Assembly: GCF_018860425.1 (NCBI RefSeq) | Contig: NZ_JAHKPI010000014.1 | Coordinates: forward strand, 1,178,329 to 1,242,328 | Source of the DNA: Marinobacter sp. F3R08 | GTDB lineage: Bacteria; Pseudomonadota; Gammaproteobacteria; Pseudomonadales; Oleiphilaceae | Reading direction: 5' to 3' | Length of the DNA stretch: 64,000 bases | Shown here: one piece after another, positions 50,113 to 59,335 of the stretch | Numbering within the stretch: position 1 is the first letter of the stretch | Layout: each line of letters opens with the position of its first letter | Notes under the pieces: generated by a model | Told to the model about the DNA's origin: nothing | Database searches by the model: none | The model's input: the letters and a program-made list of their open reading frames with translations, nothing else | Program-made: the position numbers and the translations under genes

Positions 50113-51108
50113 TTACCTTACAAAGCGTGATCGATAGGCTCCAGGCGATAGTCCGGTGTGTTTTCGGAACAGGCGGGTAAAGGAACTGACGTCCTCGTAA
50201 CCCACCAGGCGGGTGATTTCATCAATAGGTAAGCGCGACTTTTCCAGATGCTGACGGGCAACCTCGATCCGCAAAAGCTGCAGATAGCCGGTAGGCGTAT
50301 CGCCGGTTGCCGCTTTGAATCGGCGAATCAGAGAACGTTCGGTTAGCCCGCTCAGTGAGGCCAGACGCTGAAGAGTCGCAGGCTCGCTGTAATGGCTGTC
50401 GAGCCAGTCCTGTAATTTCAGGATGGCCGTATCGGAGTGGTAACGTCGTGCTTGTAAGGCGCTGTAGGGCGCCTGACTGGTCCGGCCCACATCAATCACG
50501 AAGGCCTTGGCCAGCTCTCGTGCCACCTGCGCTCCGGCATACTGCTCCACCAGATAAATTCCCAGGTCCCACCAGGCCATGCCTCCTCCGGCACAGGCAA
50601 TATCACCGTCCACCGTCACCAGTTTGTCCGGTTGCAGGTCCACCGCTGGAAAGCGTTGGCGGAACTGGTGACTGAAGCCCCAATGCGTCGTCGCCTGACG
50701 ACCATCCAGCAGCCCCGCCTCGGCGAGCATAAACGCACCGGTACAATTGCTGGCAACCCGAACCTGCCCGGCGTCTGAACACTGGAAGGAACTGAGCCAG
50801 TCGATAAGCTCCGAATTTCCGGCCAGAACCCTATCGATCGGACCACCAATAGTGGGGATAACCACCAGGTCGCTGCCGTCGCCATCCGGATGCAGCTCAT
50901 TCCACGCTCCGTCTGACTGAATGGTCAGCCCGTTGATACAGCGGCAGGATGCGCCGTCTTTTGTCAGAAGCCGGGTTGTAAACTGAGGGCTCGGCGTTTC
51001 ATCGTTAATCCGCGACCAGGTAACCCCGGCAAGCCGGAAAAGGTCAATAATGCCGGTAATAGCACTGGCAAGTGCCCCGTCAAATCCGATAACAGAAACT
51101 GTTCTCAT
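50113..51108 (-). CDS. GlxA-family transcriptional regulator (DJ-1/PfpI + AraC)
   Basis: A 331-residue regulator with an N-terminal class-I glutamine-amidotransferase-like (DJ-1/PfpI) domain (VSVIGFDGALASAITGIIDL; VASNCTGAFMLAEAGLLDGR, with Cys in the nucleophile-like position) and a C-terminal AraC helix-turn-helix (LASLSGLTERSLIRRFKAAT, then GYEDVSSFTRLFRKHTGLSP). Such GlxA proteins control amino-acid, carnitine or choline-related catabolism. The ATG at 51108 follows GGAG. It is divergent from acyl-CoA dehydrogenase/enoyl-CoA hydratase, likely its targets. Confidence 0.87.
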   Translation of the reverse strand: MRTVSVIGFDGALASAITGIIDLFRLAGVTWSRINDETPSPQFTTRLLTKDGASCRCINGLTIQSDGAWNELHPDGDGSDLVVIPTIGGPIDRVLAGNSELIDWLSSFQCSDAGQVRVASNCTGAFMLAEAGLLDGRQATTHWGFSHQFRQRFPAVDLQPDKLVTVDGDIACAGGGMAWWDLGIYLVEQYAGAQVARELAKAFVIDVGRTSQAPYSALQARRYHSDTAILKLQDWLDSHYSEPATLQRLASLSGLTERSLIRRFKAATGDTPTGYLQLLRIEVARQHLEKSRLPIDEITRLVGYEDVSSFTRLFRKHTGLSPGAYRSRFVR

Positions 51109-51129
51109 ACCAACTCCAAAGTAAGCTTT

Positions 51130-51229
51130 GGGATGGGGACGTCTGACCGGGACTGACTGCAGCATGGATGCTGCAGTCAAGCCTACATGGATGTATTAAC
51201 GGCGTGTCCCGGTCAGACGTCCCCATCCC
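51130..51229. repeat. nested inverted-repeat (REPIN/MITE-like) element
   Basis: Two 24-base arms (51130-51153 and 51206-51229), exact reverse complements beginning GGGATGGGGACG, bound a 52-base core. Inside, TGACTGCAGCAT (51154-51165) and ATGCTGCAGTCA (51168-51179) form a second perfect 12-base inverted repeat around GG. The core ends TACATGGATGTATTAACGG, with another CATGGATG. The whole folds into a two-level hairpin. It sits between a divergent regulator and enzyme gene. Copies of similar CATGGATG-type elements occur in marine gammaproteobacteria (from memory). No transposase lies in the window. Confidence 0.75.
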
Positions 51230-51365
51230 ATAGCCGGCCGGCCGGCACTGAATAAACCGAAGCACAATCAAATGGTGGCAATAATGGCCATAATTATGTC
51301 ATAAACGCCGGTTCCCAGAAAAAACCAGTTGTGAGAGGCTGTCGACAACAAACAGGAGACCAAGC

Positions 51366-53168
51366 ATGACCGACACCCTGATCGACCGCCGCGACCTGGC
51401 GTTCCAGCTATACGAAGTTCTCGATACCGAAAACCTCATCACCCGGGAGCGCTTCAGCGAACACAACCGCGACACATTCGATGCCGTCATTGAAACTGCC
51501 GATAAAATGGCCCGGGAGAAATTCGCTACCCACAACAGTGCTGCCGACAAGGACGAGCCGAAATTCGTCAACGGTCAGGTCGAGATGCTGCCGCAGGTTA
51601 AGGAAGCCTTTGACGCCTATGCACAGGCGGGCTTTATCGCTGGCCGGTATGATTATGAGCTTGGCGGCATGCAACTTCCCGAATCCGTGATGGCTGCGTG
51701 CAATGGATTCTTTACCGCCGCCAATCCGGGTACCGCCGGCTACCCGTTCCTGACGACTGCCGCGGCGAATCTCATCCGGGTCTTTGGCAATGAGAATGAG
51801 AAAAACACCTTCCTGCCGCATATGCTCAGCGGCCGGTTCAGTGGCACTATGGCTCTGACAGAGCCCCATGCCGGCTCTTCCCTGGCCGATATCCGTACCT
51901 CGGCATCGCCCACCGACGAAGGTCATTACCTGATCAAGGGTGCCAAGATATACATTTCCGGTGGTGAGCAATCCATCACCGATAATATCGTTCACATGGT
52001 GTTGGCCAAGATCAAAGGCGCTCCTGCGGGCGTGAAGGGTATCTCCCTGTTCGTCGTTCCGAAATTCCTGGTAGATAACGAGGGCAATCCCACCGGGCGC
52101 AATGGCGTCAGCCTTGCCGGTCTGATCCACAAGCTGGGCTACCGGGGCACCACGTCTACAGCACTGAGCTTCGGTGATGACGCGCCCTGTCACGGCTATC
52201 TGGTGGGTGAGCCCCATCAGGGCCTGAAATACATGTTCCAGATGATGAACGAAGCCCGGGTTGGTGTCGGTTTTGGCGCTGCTGTGATCGGTTATCGCGG
52301 TTACATGCACAGCCTTGAGTACGCCAAAGACCGTTTGCAGGGTCGCAAAGCCAGCGAAAAAAATCCGGAATCCCCGCAGGTGCCGATCATCGAACATGCC
52401 GACGTGCGTCGTATGTTATTGGCCCAGAAAGCTTACAGTGAGGGCGGTCTGGCGTTGTGCCTCTATGGTGCCCGGCTGATGGACGACCAGCACACCCATC
52501 CGGACGAGCAGAAACGGGCAGAAGCTGGAAAGCTGCTGGATTTGCTTACCCCTGTGATCAAAGCCTGGCCGTCGGAATACGGTCCCAAGGCTAACGATCT
52601 CGCCATTCAGGTATACGGCGGCGCCGGCTATACACGGGAGTACCCGGTAGAGCAGTGCTGGCGCGATAACCGCCTGAACCCGATTCACGAGGGTACCAAC
52701 GGCATCCAGGCGCTGGATCTGCTGGGCCGGAAGATCTGGCAGGATCAGAGCCATGGCTTGCAACTGCTGATGCAGGAAATGCAGGTGGATTTGCAGGCAG
52801 CCACCACCGACCGGTGTCAGCAATGGGCCCTGTCCCTGAGTGAAACCCTGCAGCAGGCGGTGAAAGTCACCCAAAGCCTTGGCAAATCCCTGATGGGCGG
52901 TGATGTTGATAAATCCCTGGCCAACGCCTCCTGCTACCTGCATCTGTTCGGTCACATCATTGTGGCCTGGATGTGGCTGCGTCAGGCTAATGCCGCCGCT
53001 CATGCACTGGGGTCCGCCAACAGTGATGATGAACGCAATTTTTACCAGGGCAAACTGCAGGCGGCCCAGTACTTCTTCCATTGGGAACTGCCAACCGTGG
53101 CCCAGGATCTGGTTCTGTTGAGAAACCAGGACGACACCTGCCTGAACATGAAGACGGAGTGGTTCTGA
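51366..53168 (+). CDS. acyl-CoA dehydrogenase, long (about 600-residue) type
   Basis: A 600-residue FAD acyl-CoA dehydrogenase of the extended type with a C-terminal additional domain. Recognised are GTMALTEPHAGSSLADIRTS (about residues 158-177), the FAD-binding KIYISGGEQ and the catalytic Glu in NPIHEGTNGIQALDLLGRK (about 438-456). Such long forms act on medium- to long-chain or 3-phenylpropionyl-like acyl-CoAs. It overlaps the enoyl-CoA hydratase by one base (TGATG), so they form an operon. The start ATG at 51366 has GGAG six to nine bases upstream. Confidence 0.86.
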   Translation: MTDTLIDRRDLAFQLYEVLDTENLITRERFSEHNRDTFDAVIETADKMAREKFATHNSAADKDEPKFVNGQVEMLPQVKEAFDAYAQAGFIAGRYDYELGGMQLPESVMAACNGFFTAANPGTAGYPFLTTAAANLIRVFGNENEKNTFLPHMLSGRFSGTMALTEPHAGSSLADIRTSASPTDEGHYLIKGAKIYISGGEQSITDNIVHMVLAKIKGAPAGVKGISLFVVPKFLVDNEGNPTGRNGVSLAGLIHKLGYRGTTSTALSFGDDAPCHGYLVGEPHQGLKYMFQMMNEARVGVGFGAAVIGYRGYMHSLEYAKDRLQGRKASEKNPESPQVPIIEHADVRRMLLAQKAYSEGGLALCLYGARLMDDQHTHPDEQKRAEAGKLLDLLTPVIKAWPSEYGPKANDLAIQVYGGAGYTREYPVEQCWRDNRLNPIHEGTNGIQALDLLGRKIWQDQSHGLQLLMQEMQVDLQAATTDRCQQWALSLSETLQQAVKVTQSLGKSLMGGDVDKSLANASCYLHLFGHIIVAWMWLRQANAAAHALGSANSDDERNFYQGKLQAAQYFFHWELPTVAQDLVLLRNQDDTCLNMKTEWF

Positions 53169-53947
53169 TGGCCCTTGTTAACGTTGAAAAGAAAGATCAC
53201 ATTCTGCTGATCGGGCTGAACCGCCCGGAAAAAATGAACGCGATGAACCGCGAGATGTACCACCAGATTGCGGCGGCCTATTACCAGCTTGAGAACGACC
53301 CCGAGCTGCGGGTCGGCCTGATGTACGCCGAAGGCGATCACTTCACCAGTGGCCTGCAACTGGATGACTGGGCCGGCGTGTTTGCCAATGGCAAGGGCAT
53401 AGAACCGGCAGAGGGTGAACTGGACCCCTTCCATATCACCGGTCAGGCGCTTGGCAAACCGGTGGTCTTCGCCGCCCAGGGCATATGCTTCACCTGTGGC
53501 GTGGAAATGATGCTCAACACCGATGTGCGCGTCGCCGCCAAAGGCACCCGCTTTGCCCAACTGGAAGTGAAGCGCGGCATCTTCGCCTGTGGTGGTGCAA
53601 CCATCCGACTGCAGCGGGAAATCGGCTGGGGTAATGCCCAGCGATACCTGCTGACGGGTGATGAGTGGACCGCGGAGCAGGCGTATCAGTGGGGCCTGAT
53701 TCAGGAACTGGTTGAGCCGGGAGAACAATTTAGCGTTGCTCTGGACATTGCCGAGAAGATCGCCCGAGCGGCCCCTTTGGGCGTCCGTGGTAGCCTCAAA
53801 TCTTCAAAGATTGCCGTCTGCGAAGGACAGGAGGTCGCGAAACAGCGTCTGTTCCCGGATCTGCAACCGGTAATGGCCAGTGAGGATGTGAAAGAGGGGA
53901 TTCAGTCTTTTATGGAACGGCGAGAGGCGATTTTTAAAGGTAAATGA
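53168..53947 (+). CDS. enoyl-CoA hydratase/isomerase (crotonase family)
   Basis: A 259-residue crotonase. The opening IGLNRPEKMNAMNREMYHQI and the oxyanion-hole regions EGDHFTSGLQLDDW (about residues 55-68) and AAQGICFTCGVEMMLNTDVR (about 101-120) are present, with RFAQLEVKRGIFACGGATIR. It would hydrate or isomerise the product of the dehydrogenase in the next beta-oxidation step. Translationally coupled to the acyl-CoA dehydrogenase by the one-base overlap. No 3-hydroxyacyl-CoA dehydrogenase is adjacent. Confidence 0.85.
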   Translation: MALVNVEKKDHILLIGLNRPEKMNAMNREMYHQIAAAYYQLENDPELRVGLMYAEGDHFTSGLQLDDWAGVFANGKGIEPAEGELDPFHITGQALGKPVVFAAQGICFTCGVEMMLNTDVRVAAKGTRFAQLEVKRGIFACGGATIRLQREIGWGNAQRYLLTGDEWTAEQAYQWGLIQELVEPGEQFSVALDIAEKIARAAPLGVRGSLKSSKIAVCEGQEVAKQRLFPDLQPVMASEDVKEGIQSFMERREAIFKGK

Positions 53948-54180
53948 CCGGGAGGTAATGGTTTTACCGGGCTAAACAGATCTGACGATACTTTCAGAGC
54001 TGAAACCGCCGGGTTCCCAAACTCCTATGGGCAATTTCTATCGGGCAATCTGGTAATGTCAGGGGCGGCTCGGTAGAAATCCCGGTTTGAAACGACAAGC
54101 TGTTTTTCCTTGGCAGAAAGCGGAATTCTGGGCCAGACTCATTCAGACAAGAAGAGCCTGATCACAAGGAAGAATCAGCC

Positions 54181-54432
54181 ATGCCTAATCCCTCATTTGC
54201 TACTGCTTCATGCTCTGTTCAGACAGTGCTTCGAGAATACCTGTCGTCCGGCACACTCATCGAGGTGGTCTATCGCGACAGTGCCGGTCAGGTTTGTCTT
54301 GTTCATGATGTCATTCGCGATCTTTTCAGCCGTGCAGGGCAGGATTTTTTGCTGCTTGGGCGTGGCACTATGCTCCCGTTTGATCACGTCATTACCATCG
54401 ATGGTCAGTTAATATCCGACAGTTCCGGATAA
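54181..54432 (+). CDS. small 83-residue protein, Rof-like or unknown
   Basis: A soluble 83-residue protein with MPNPSFATASCSVQTVLREY, LIEVVYRDSAGQVCLVHDV and a GRGTMLPFDHVITIDGQL end. The pattern of short beta strands with a conserved cysteine and DHxITIDG resembles the SH3/Sm-like fold of Rho-antagonist Rof, but similarity is weak. The AAGGAAGAATCAGCC site gives a good start. The preceding 233-base gap (53948-54180) shows no gene; near its start TTTTACCGGGC follows an ACCGGGAGG. Confidence 0.5.
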   Translation: MPNPSFATASCSVQTVLREYLSSGTLIEVVYRDSAGQVCLVHDVIRDLFSRAGQDFLLLGRGTMLPFDHVITIDGQLISDSSG

Positions 54433-54522
54433 CGAAAGGGTAATTGACCGGTAATTGCCTCGGGTCCGACCCATCCGTACCCTGTGCAGCGTTGTAAATA
54501 CTTACCAATAGAGGGATATGGT

Positions 54523-54819
54523 ATGAACAAGCTCACACTGACTGCGCTTTTGACGATTCTCACACTCGGCCTTGCGGCCTGCGGTTCGGAAGACAACGAA
54601 GGGGTTGATGTCGAGCAGGCTGCGGATAACGCCGGAGACATGATGGACGACGCAGCGGATTCCACCGAAGAGGCGTTTGAACAAGCCACCGGTCAGGATG
54701 AAAGTGCCATGGGTGAGCTGCAGGAAGGTGCAGAGAATGCCGCCGATGCCATGGGAGATGCCGCAGACGAAGCCGGCGATTCCATTGAAGAGAGCTATGA
54801 CGAAGCCACCCAGCAGTAA
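54523..54819 (+). CDS. small acidic lipoprotein
   Basis: A 98-residue lipoprotein with leader MNKLTLTALLTILTLGLAAC (lipobox LAAC). The mature part is extremely acidic and Ala/Asp/Glu-rich (EQAADNAGDMMDDAADSTEE) with repeating EEA/DAA helical units. It resembles Gly/Ala/Glu-rich small lipoproteins often linked to cell envelope stress or osmotic conditions. The ATG at 54523 has the leader right after it; a longer frame from 54484 would bury it. No partner is apparent. Confidence 0.7.
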   Translation: MNKLTLTALLTILTLGLAACGSEDNEGVDVEQAADNAGDMMDDAADSTEEAFEQATGQDESAMGELQEGAENAADAMGDAADEAGDSIEESYDEATQQ

Positions 54820-54920
54820 CTGAGTTTCGTGATCGCCCCGCGGCGAATGCTGTCGGGGGGCGGTCAGCGCCCTCCCATTGATACACTGCACGTCAGGTCT
54901 GTAAGAGAACGTTAACGTGT

Positions 54921-54949
54921 TTGTCTTTTAAATTTACGCATATTGTCAT
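54921..54949 (+). promoter_or_regulatory. possible Pho box upstream of phoX
   Basis: TTGTCTT (54921-54927) and TTGTCAT (54943-54949) are 22 bases apart, twice the 11-base repeat period of PhoB boxes (CTGTCAT units). The intervening unit ATTTACG is a poor match. The block lies 64 bases before the PhoX ATG, the expected place. The match is partial, so this is a candidate only. Confidence 0.35.
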
Positions 54950-55012
54950 ATTTCCCGCCGACACTGTCCTCTCTACAACATTGACCCGCTGTTCTGTGAG
55001 AGAGGCAATAAT

Positions 55013-57025
55013 ATGGCTAAGCACGACCTGGATCCCAATTATCTGGATCCCAATTACGAGCCGGTAGTTAACCATTCTGAAAACACTCCCTTCCACCAGG
55101 TTCTGGCGGCACGCATGCAGCGCCGCACAGTCATGAAAGGCAGCGTTGGTGCTGCTCTGGCTAGTGTGATGGGGCTGGGACTGGCAGGTTGCGGCAGTGA
55201 CAGCGATGACAGCAGTACCGAAGGCAATGTCTCCAACACGGATATCGGCTTCGAGGCAGTACCGACCTCCACGGCCAACGAGGTAGTGGTTCCTGAGGGC
55301 TACTCTTCTGAAGCGTTCCTCCCCTGGGGCACCCCCATTACCGGATCTTATCCAGAGTACAAGCCGGACGGTACCAACACGGGGCTGGAACAGGAACAGC
55401 AGATGGGTATGCACCATGACGGCGTGCATTTTTTCCCGATCGATCTGAAAGCTGGCGGTAACAGCTCCAGTGAAGGGCTGTTGGTGATGAACCACGAGTA
55501 CATTAACCAGGGCGCGTTACACGCCAACGGCGCTACCTATGTCAATGACATGCGCCCGGCGGATGAAGTGCGCAAGGAAATCGCAGCTCATGGTGTGTCT
55601 GTGGTACACATCAAGCGTGATGCCAACGGCACCTGGGATATTGTTTTTGGTAGCGCGTTCAACCGCCGTATCACAGGCAACACGGAAATGGACATCCGTG
55701 GCCCGGTTCGCGGTTACAGCAAACTGATTACCAAATATAGCCCGGACGCGACCGCGACCCGTGGGACTCTCAACAACTGTGCAATGGGTCCGACGCCCTG
55801 GGGTACCTACCTCGCCGCTGAGGAAAACTGGCACGGCTATTTCGCCAATAGCGATGCAACACAGCCTCGCGAGCAGATCCGCCACGGAGTTGCCAGCTCC
55901 AGTCGCTATGACTGGGAACTGGCAGACAGCGCCGAAGACAAGTACATCCGATTCAATGTGAGCACGCAGGGCGCAACGGCTGCCGACGATTACCGCAATG
56001 AAGCAAACACCTACGGTTACATGGTGGAGATTGATCCGTTCACCCCGGAAAGCAAGCCGCAGAAACGCACCGCACTGGGCCGCTTCGGGCATGAAGGAGT
56101 CATTTTTGCACCGGTCACGGAAGGCGAGCCCGTGGTGTGCTACTCCGGTGATGATTCCCGATTCGAGTACATCTACAAGTTTGTGTCGTCACAGCCATAC
56201 TATGCGGCTACGGCTGGTGGTTATCTGTTGGATGAAGGCACGCTCTACGTGGCTCGTTTCAATGAGGACGGCTCTGGTGACTGGCTGTCTCTGGACCTGG
56301 ATGATGCAGACTTTGCAGCCAAAGTTGCGGCAGCACAGGGCACCACGGTGGGAGATATCCAGTTCGATGGTTTTGAAAACCAGGCCGACGTGCTGCTGAA
56401 CACCCGTCTGGCTGCCGACATTGCCGGCGCCACTACCATGGATCGTCCTGAATGGGGTGCGGTAGACCCGAATTCAGGTCAGGTGTACTTCACGTTGACC
56501 AACAACTCGAATCGTGGCAAAGCGGGTTACGATGATGTAAACGCCGCTAACCCTAACGCGTTGAACCAGACTGGTCATATCATCCGCTGGACCGAAGAAG
56601 GCAACGATCACACCGCTGTCAGCTTCGACTGGGATATCTTCGTGTTCGCCGGTGAGCAGGGTACCGAAACGGTGGTTGACGGCGAGACCGTCGTATCGCT
56701 GACCGACGACAATATCTTCAACAGCCCGGATGGCCTCTGGTTTGACTACAACGGCCGCCTCTGGATCCAGACTGACGGTTCAGATGCTGCGCCGTATCAG
56801 AACAACATGATGCTGGCAGCCAACCCGGAGACTCGTGAAATCAAGCGCTTCTTCGTTGGTCCCCAGGGTTGCGAAGTGACAGGTGTAGTTTCCACACCGG
56901 ATGTGAAGACAATGTTTGTCAACATCCAGCATCCGGATGGCAACTGGCCGGATTCCAGTGATCCTCGGCCACGCGATGCCACGGTCATCGTTACCAGGGA
57001 TGACGGTGGTGTCATTGGCGCCTGA
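55013..57025 (+). CDS. phoX: PhoX-type alkaline phosphatase (DUF839)
   Basis: A 670-residue PhoX phosphatase, exported and Ca2+/Fe dependent, releasing phosphate from organic esters under phosphorus limitation. The N-terminus has a Tat twin-arginine region (RRTVMKGSVGAALASVMGLG, about residues 38-57) ending in a lipobox-like LAGC. The mature domain contains LVMNHEYINQGALHANG, NCAMGPTPWGTYLAAEENWH and LYVARFNEDGSGDWLSLDLD, the family core. Length is typical (about 650-700). A possible Pho box lies upstream and a strong terminator follows, so it is a single-gene unit. Confidence 0.9.
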   Translation: MAKHDLDPNYLDPNYEPVVNHSENTPFHQVLAARMQRRTVMKGSVGAALASVMGLGLAGCGSDSDDSSTEGNVSNTDIGFEAVPTSTANEVVVPEGYSSEAFLPWGTPITGSYPEYKPDGTNTGLEQEQQMGMHHDGVHFFPIDLKAGGNSSSEGLLVMNHEYINQGALHANGATYVNDMRPADEVRKEIAAHGVSVVHIKRDANGTWDIVFGSAFNRRITGNTEMDIRGPVRGYSKLITKYSPDATATRGTLNNCAMGPTPWGTYLAAEENWHGYFANSDATQPREQIRHGVASSSRYDWELADSAEDKYIRFNVSTQGATAADDYRNEANTYGYMVEIDPFTPESKPQKRTALGRFGHEGVIFAPVTEGEPVVCYSGDDSRFEYIYKFVSSQPYYAATAGGYLLDEGTLYVARFNEDGSGDWLSLDLDDADFAAKVAAAQGTTVGDIQFDGFENQADVLLNTRLAADIAGATTMDRPEWGAVDPNSGQVYFTLTNNSNRGKAGYDDVNAANPNALNQTGHIIRWTEEGNDHTAVSFDWDIFVFAGEQGTETVVDGETVVSLTDDNIFNSPDGLWFDYNGRLWIQTDGSDAAPYQNNMMLAANPETREIKRFFVGPQGCEVTGVVSTPDVKTMFVNIQHPDGNWPDSSDPRPRDATVIVTRDDGGVIGA

Positions 57026-57052
57026 GCCAACACCGAAGTAACTCTCTGAACG

Positions 57053-57104
57053 CCGCAAATCCGGCCCACTCCGTAGCAGGGTGAGTCGGATTTGCGGTTT
57101 TTTT
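57053..57104 (+). terminator. intrinsic terminator after phoX
   Basis: CCGCAAATCCG (57053-57063) pairs with CGGATTTGCGG (57087-57097) and is followed by seven T (57098-57104). A strong Rho-independent terminator. Confidence 0.9.
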
Positions 57105-57246
57105 GTTTCAGAAATGCCATCTTTCGTCGATATGCATGTTAAATACTCATAAAGTATGAGTTTAAAACCCATTCCAATTCTTTAGTCTCCAAATGGGCCT
57201 TTAATAACAATATGCGTGCAGTAGCAACAAGAAAGATGAGGTTTTC

Positions 57247-58887
57247 ATGGGGTTTTTGGATCGGACTTCAGTTTGCTGGGGGATGGCATTTGCCGTTCTT
57301 GTGGCGGTTATTGCTGCAGCGGTGGCTCCGGTGTTAGGTCTCGACGTTGCGTCTGTTCTCATCGGGTTCGTGATTGGCCTGGTGGCCGCTGGAGGCTACC
57401 TGATTGTCCGGGTGCTGGAGCCTATGGAGCGAGGTATCAAGGACTTGAACTCCGGTACTCTCCCTGATGAGCATCCTCTGCAGGCCCGATGTGGCCAGTT
57501 GCTTGCCGATGCAAGGGCAGGGCGAGCCCTCGTCGAAACACTCTCCGGCAGTGCTGATACGAACGCGATTTCTGCAGCGCAGGTCTCCTTTGCCGCGGAT
57601 CAGCTGAAGCTCCGGCTGGACCGTCAGGTTGAGGAAACCGCCCAGATGGCGGATTACGCGGGTCAGATTACCGAGACGGTCAGAGAATCCTCGGAACAGG
57701 CAACCGATGCTGCCACTATGGCGCTGCAGAACAGGCAGATCAGTACGGAGGGGCGGGAGGCCCTGAGGTCGGCCATTGACAGTGTTCGGGCCGTACACCG
57801 GCAGTCGGGGGAAAATCTGCGGCTGATCCAGGAGCTGAATGAGAAGTCCAACAAGATCCAGGGTGTGACCACCACCATTCAGAGTATCGCCGAGCAAACC
57901 AATTTGCTTGCCCTGAATGCGGCCATCGAGGCGGCCCGCGCGGGGGATCAGGGACGCGGCTTTGCGGTTGTGGCCGATGAGGTGCGCCAACTGGCCGGCA
58001 GAACTGCTCAGGCGACGGGCGAAGTGGCCGAAACCCTGGAGGAAATCCGGTCCGATACCAAACTGATCGTGTCCCGAATTGAAGAACTCGCCGGGAGCAT
58101 TGAAGAGGGGCTGACCTCTGTGGAGAGCGTAGGCGAGCGCCTGGAACAGATCAGCGATCAGTCCGGGCTGGTTCAGCAGCAAGTCGCCCGGATCGCAGAA
58201 ATTGACCAGAGCAATGAGCAGAGTCTGGCCCAGGTATTTTCTGCCATCGAAACGGTGCGTGACCAGATTTCCGAAAGCGATTCCAGTGTGTCGTCACTGG
58301 CAGAGCAGGCCTCAACCTTGATGGAGCTTGCCGAAAAAGCCAATGCCTCATTTGCGCTGAACAGTGAGGCCAGCTTTCACCGACCCTTCTTTGACCAGGC
58401 GAAAGCAGGTGCCGACCAGATTGGGCAGCTCTTCGAACAGGCCATCCGTGATGGCAAGCTTTCTGAAGGCGCGTTGTTTGACAGGGCCCGGTCTCCTGTA
58501 CCGAACACCCAGCCACAGAAGTATTCCAGCAGCTTCGACAAATTTACCGATCAGTACCTGCCAACTGTCCAGGAACAGGTGAAGAACGCCCACGATGCCA
58601 TTGTCTTTGCCATTGCCGCGGCCCCGGACGGGTATGTGCCCACCCATAACCGGGACTTCGCTCATGCGCCGACCGGAGATCCGAAGATTGATCTGCTCAA
58701 GAGCCGAAGCAAGCGGCTGTTCAACGATCGGACCGGCATTCGTTGTGGTCAGCATACCGAAGATATGCTGCTGCAAACCTATCGTCGGGATACCGGGGAG
58801 ATCATGCATGACCTATCTGTGCCGATTTATGTGAATGGCAAGCACTGGGGTGGTTTCCGGCTTGGATATCGTCCGGACAATCACTGA
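57247..58887 (+). CDS. methyl-accepting chemotaxis protein with C-terminal sensor-like domain
   Basis: A 546-residue chemoreceptor of unusual order. Two membrane helices lie at the N-terminus (about residues 12-55) with almost no periplasmic loop. The signalling domain is central, with [20 protein letters not shown] starting at residue 216, and after it (about 377-546) comes a further domain with [16 protein letters not shown] near residue 462 and [20 protein letters not shown] at the end. This tail resembles a cytoplasmic Cache/PAS-like sensor. Ribosome binding site GATGAGG precedes the ATG. Confidence 0.87.
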   Translation: MGFLDRTSVCWGMAFAVLVAVIAAAVAPVLGLDVASVLIGFVIGLVAAGGYLIVRVLEPMERGIKDLNSGTLPDEHPLQARCGQLLADARAGRALVETLSGSADTNAISAAQVSFAADQLKLRLDRQVEETAQMADYAGQITETVRESSEQATDAATMALQNRQISTEGREALRSAIDSVRAVHRQSGENLRLIQELNEKSNKIQGVTTTIQSIAEQTNLLALNAAIEAARAGDQGRGFAVVADEVRQLAGRTAQATGEVAETLEEIRSDTKLIVSRIEELAGSIEEGLTSVESVGERLEQISDQSGLVQQQVARIAEIDQSNEQSLAQVFSAIETVRDQISESDSSVSSLAEQASTLMELAEKANASFALNSEASFHRPFFDQAKAGADQIGQLFEQAIRDGKLSEGALFDRARSPVPNTQPQKYSSSFDKFTDQYLPTVQEQVKNAHDAIVFAIAAAPDGYVPTHNRDFAHAPTGDPKIDLLKSRSKRLFNDRTGIRCGQHTEDMLLQTYRRDTGEIMHDLSVPIYVNGKHWGGFRLGYRPDNH

Positions 58888-58955
58888 TCGTCCCGGGATA
58901 TTCGCCTGTGACGGCTGTGGTAGACTCAGGTTAACAATCCAAGAGGAGGCTTGCC

Positions 58956-59321
58956 TTGAGTGAACCGGAGTTTATTCCTGCTGACCCGGATCCCGCATCC
59001 CGTCGTTCAGACCCGGCCCGCAATCTTGCGGTCGTGGTTTATATCCTTCAGGCATTGTCATTTTTCGTCGGTGGCATTACCGGATTGGTGGGCGTTATCA
59101 TCAATTACGTCAAACTGGACGATGTTCGCAATACCTGGGTGGAACGACATTTTCGATGGCAGATCCGCACCTTCTGGATCGGTCTTCTCTGGACGGTCAT
59201 CGGTGTAGTGACGACAGCGCTGATCATCGGTTGGTTTATTCTTCTTGGCATTTCCATCTGGATCATCTACCGGATCGTCAAGGGGGCCCTGGCCCTGAAT
59301 GATGGCAAGGCGCCCTCCTGA
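58956..59321 (+). CDS. DUF4870-like small membrane protein
   Basis: A 121-residue protein with three predicted helices: a hydrophilic N-terminus, then LAVVVYILQALSFFVGGITG (about residues 24-43), IRTFWIGLLWTVIGVVTTAL and WFILLGISIWIIYRIVKGAL. Matches the DUF4870 pattern. The start is a TTG at 58956 with strong AGAGGAGG seven bases upstream; no in-frame ATG is nearby. It converges on the MFS gene. The function of the family is unknown. Confidence 0.72.
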   Translation: MSEPEFIPADPDPASRRSDPARNLAVVVYILQALSFFVGGITGLVGVIINYVKLDDVRNTWVERHFRWQIRTFWIGLLWTVIGVVTTALIIGWFILLGISIWIIYRIVKGALALNDGKAPS

Positions 59322-59335
59322 GCGGGTGCCAGTGA

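Noticed and set aside
51881..51900. GCCGATAT as a second sigma-28 -10 element
   Set aside because: It lies inside the acyl-CoA dehydrogenase coding sequence and lacks a TAAAGTTT-like box at the right spacing.
54909..54918. ACGTTAACGT core upstream of phoX, resembling the LiuR-type palindrome
   Set aside because: Only the ten central bases match; the flanks differ from the site at 26810 and phoX has no link to branched-chain amino acids.
54943..54949. TTGTCAT half-site taken as a full Pho box
   Set aside because: Only two of three expected 11-base units fit, so I kept it as a low-confidence candidate rather than a call.
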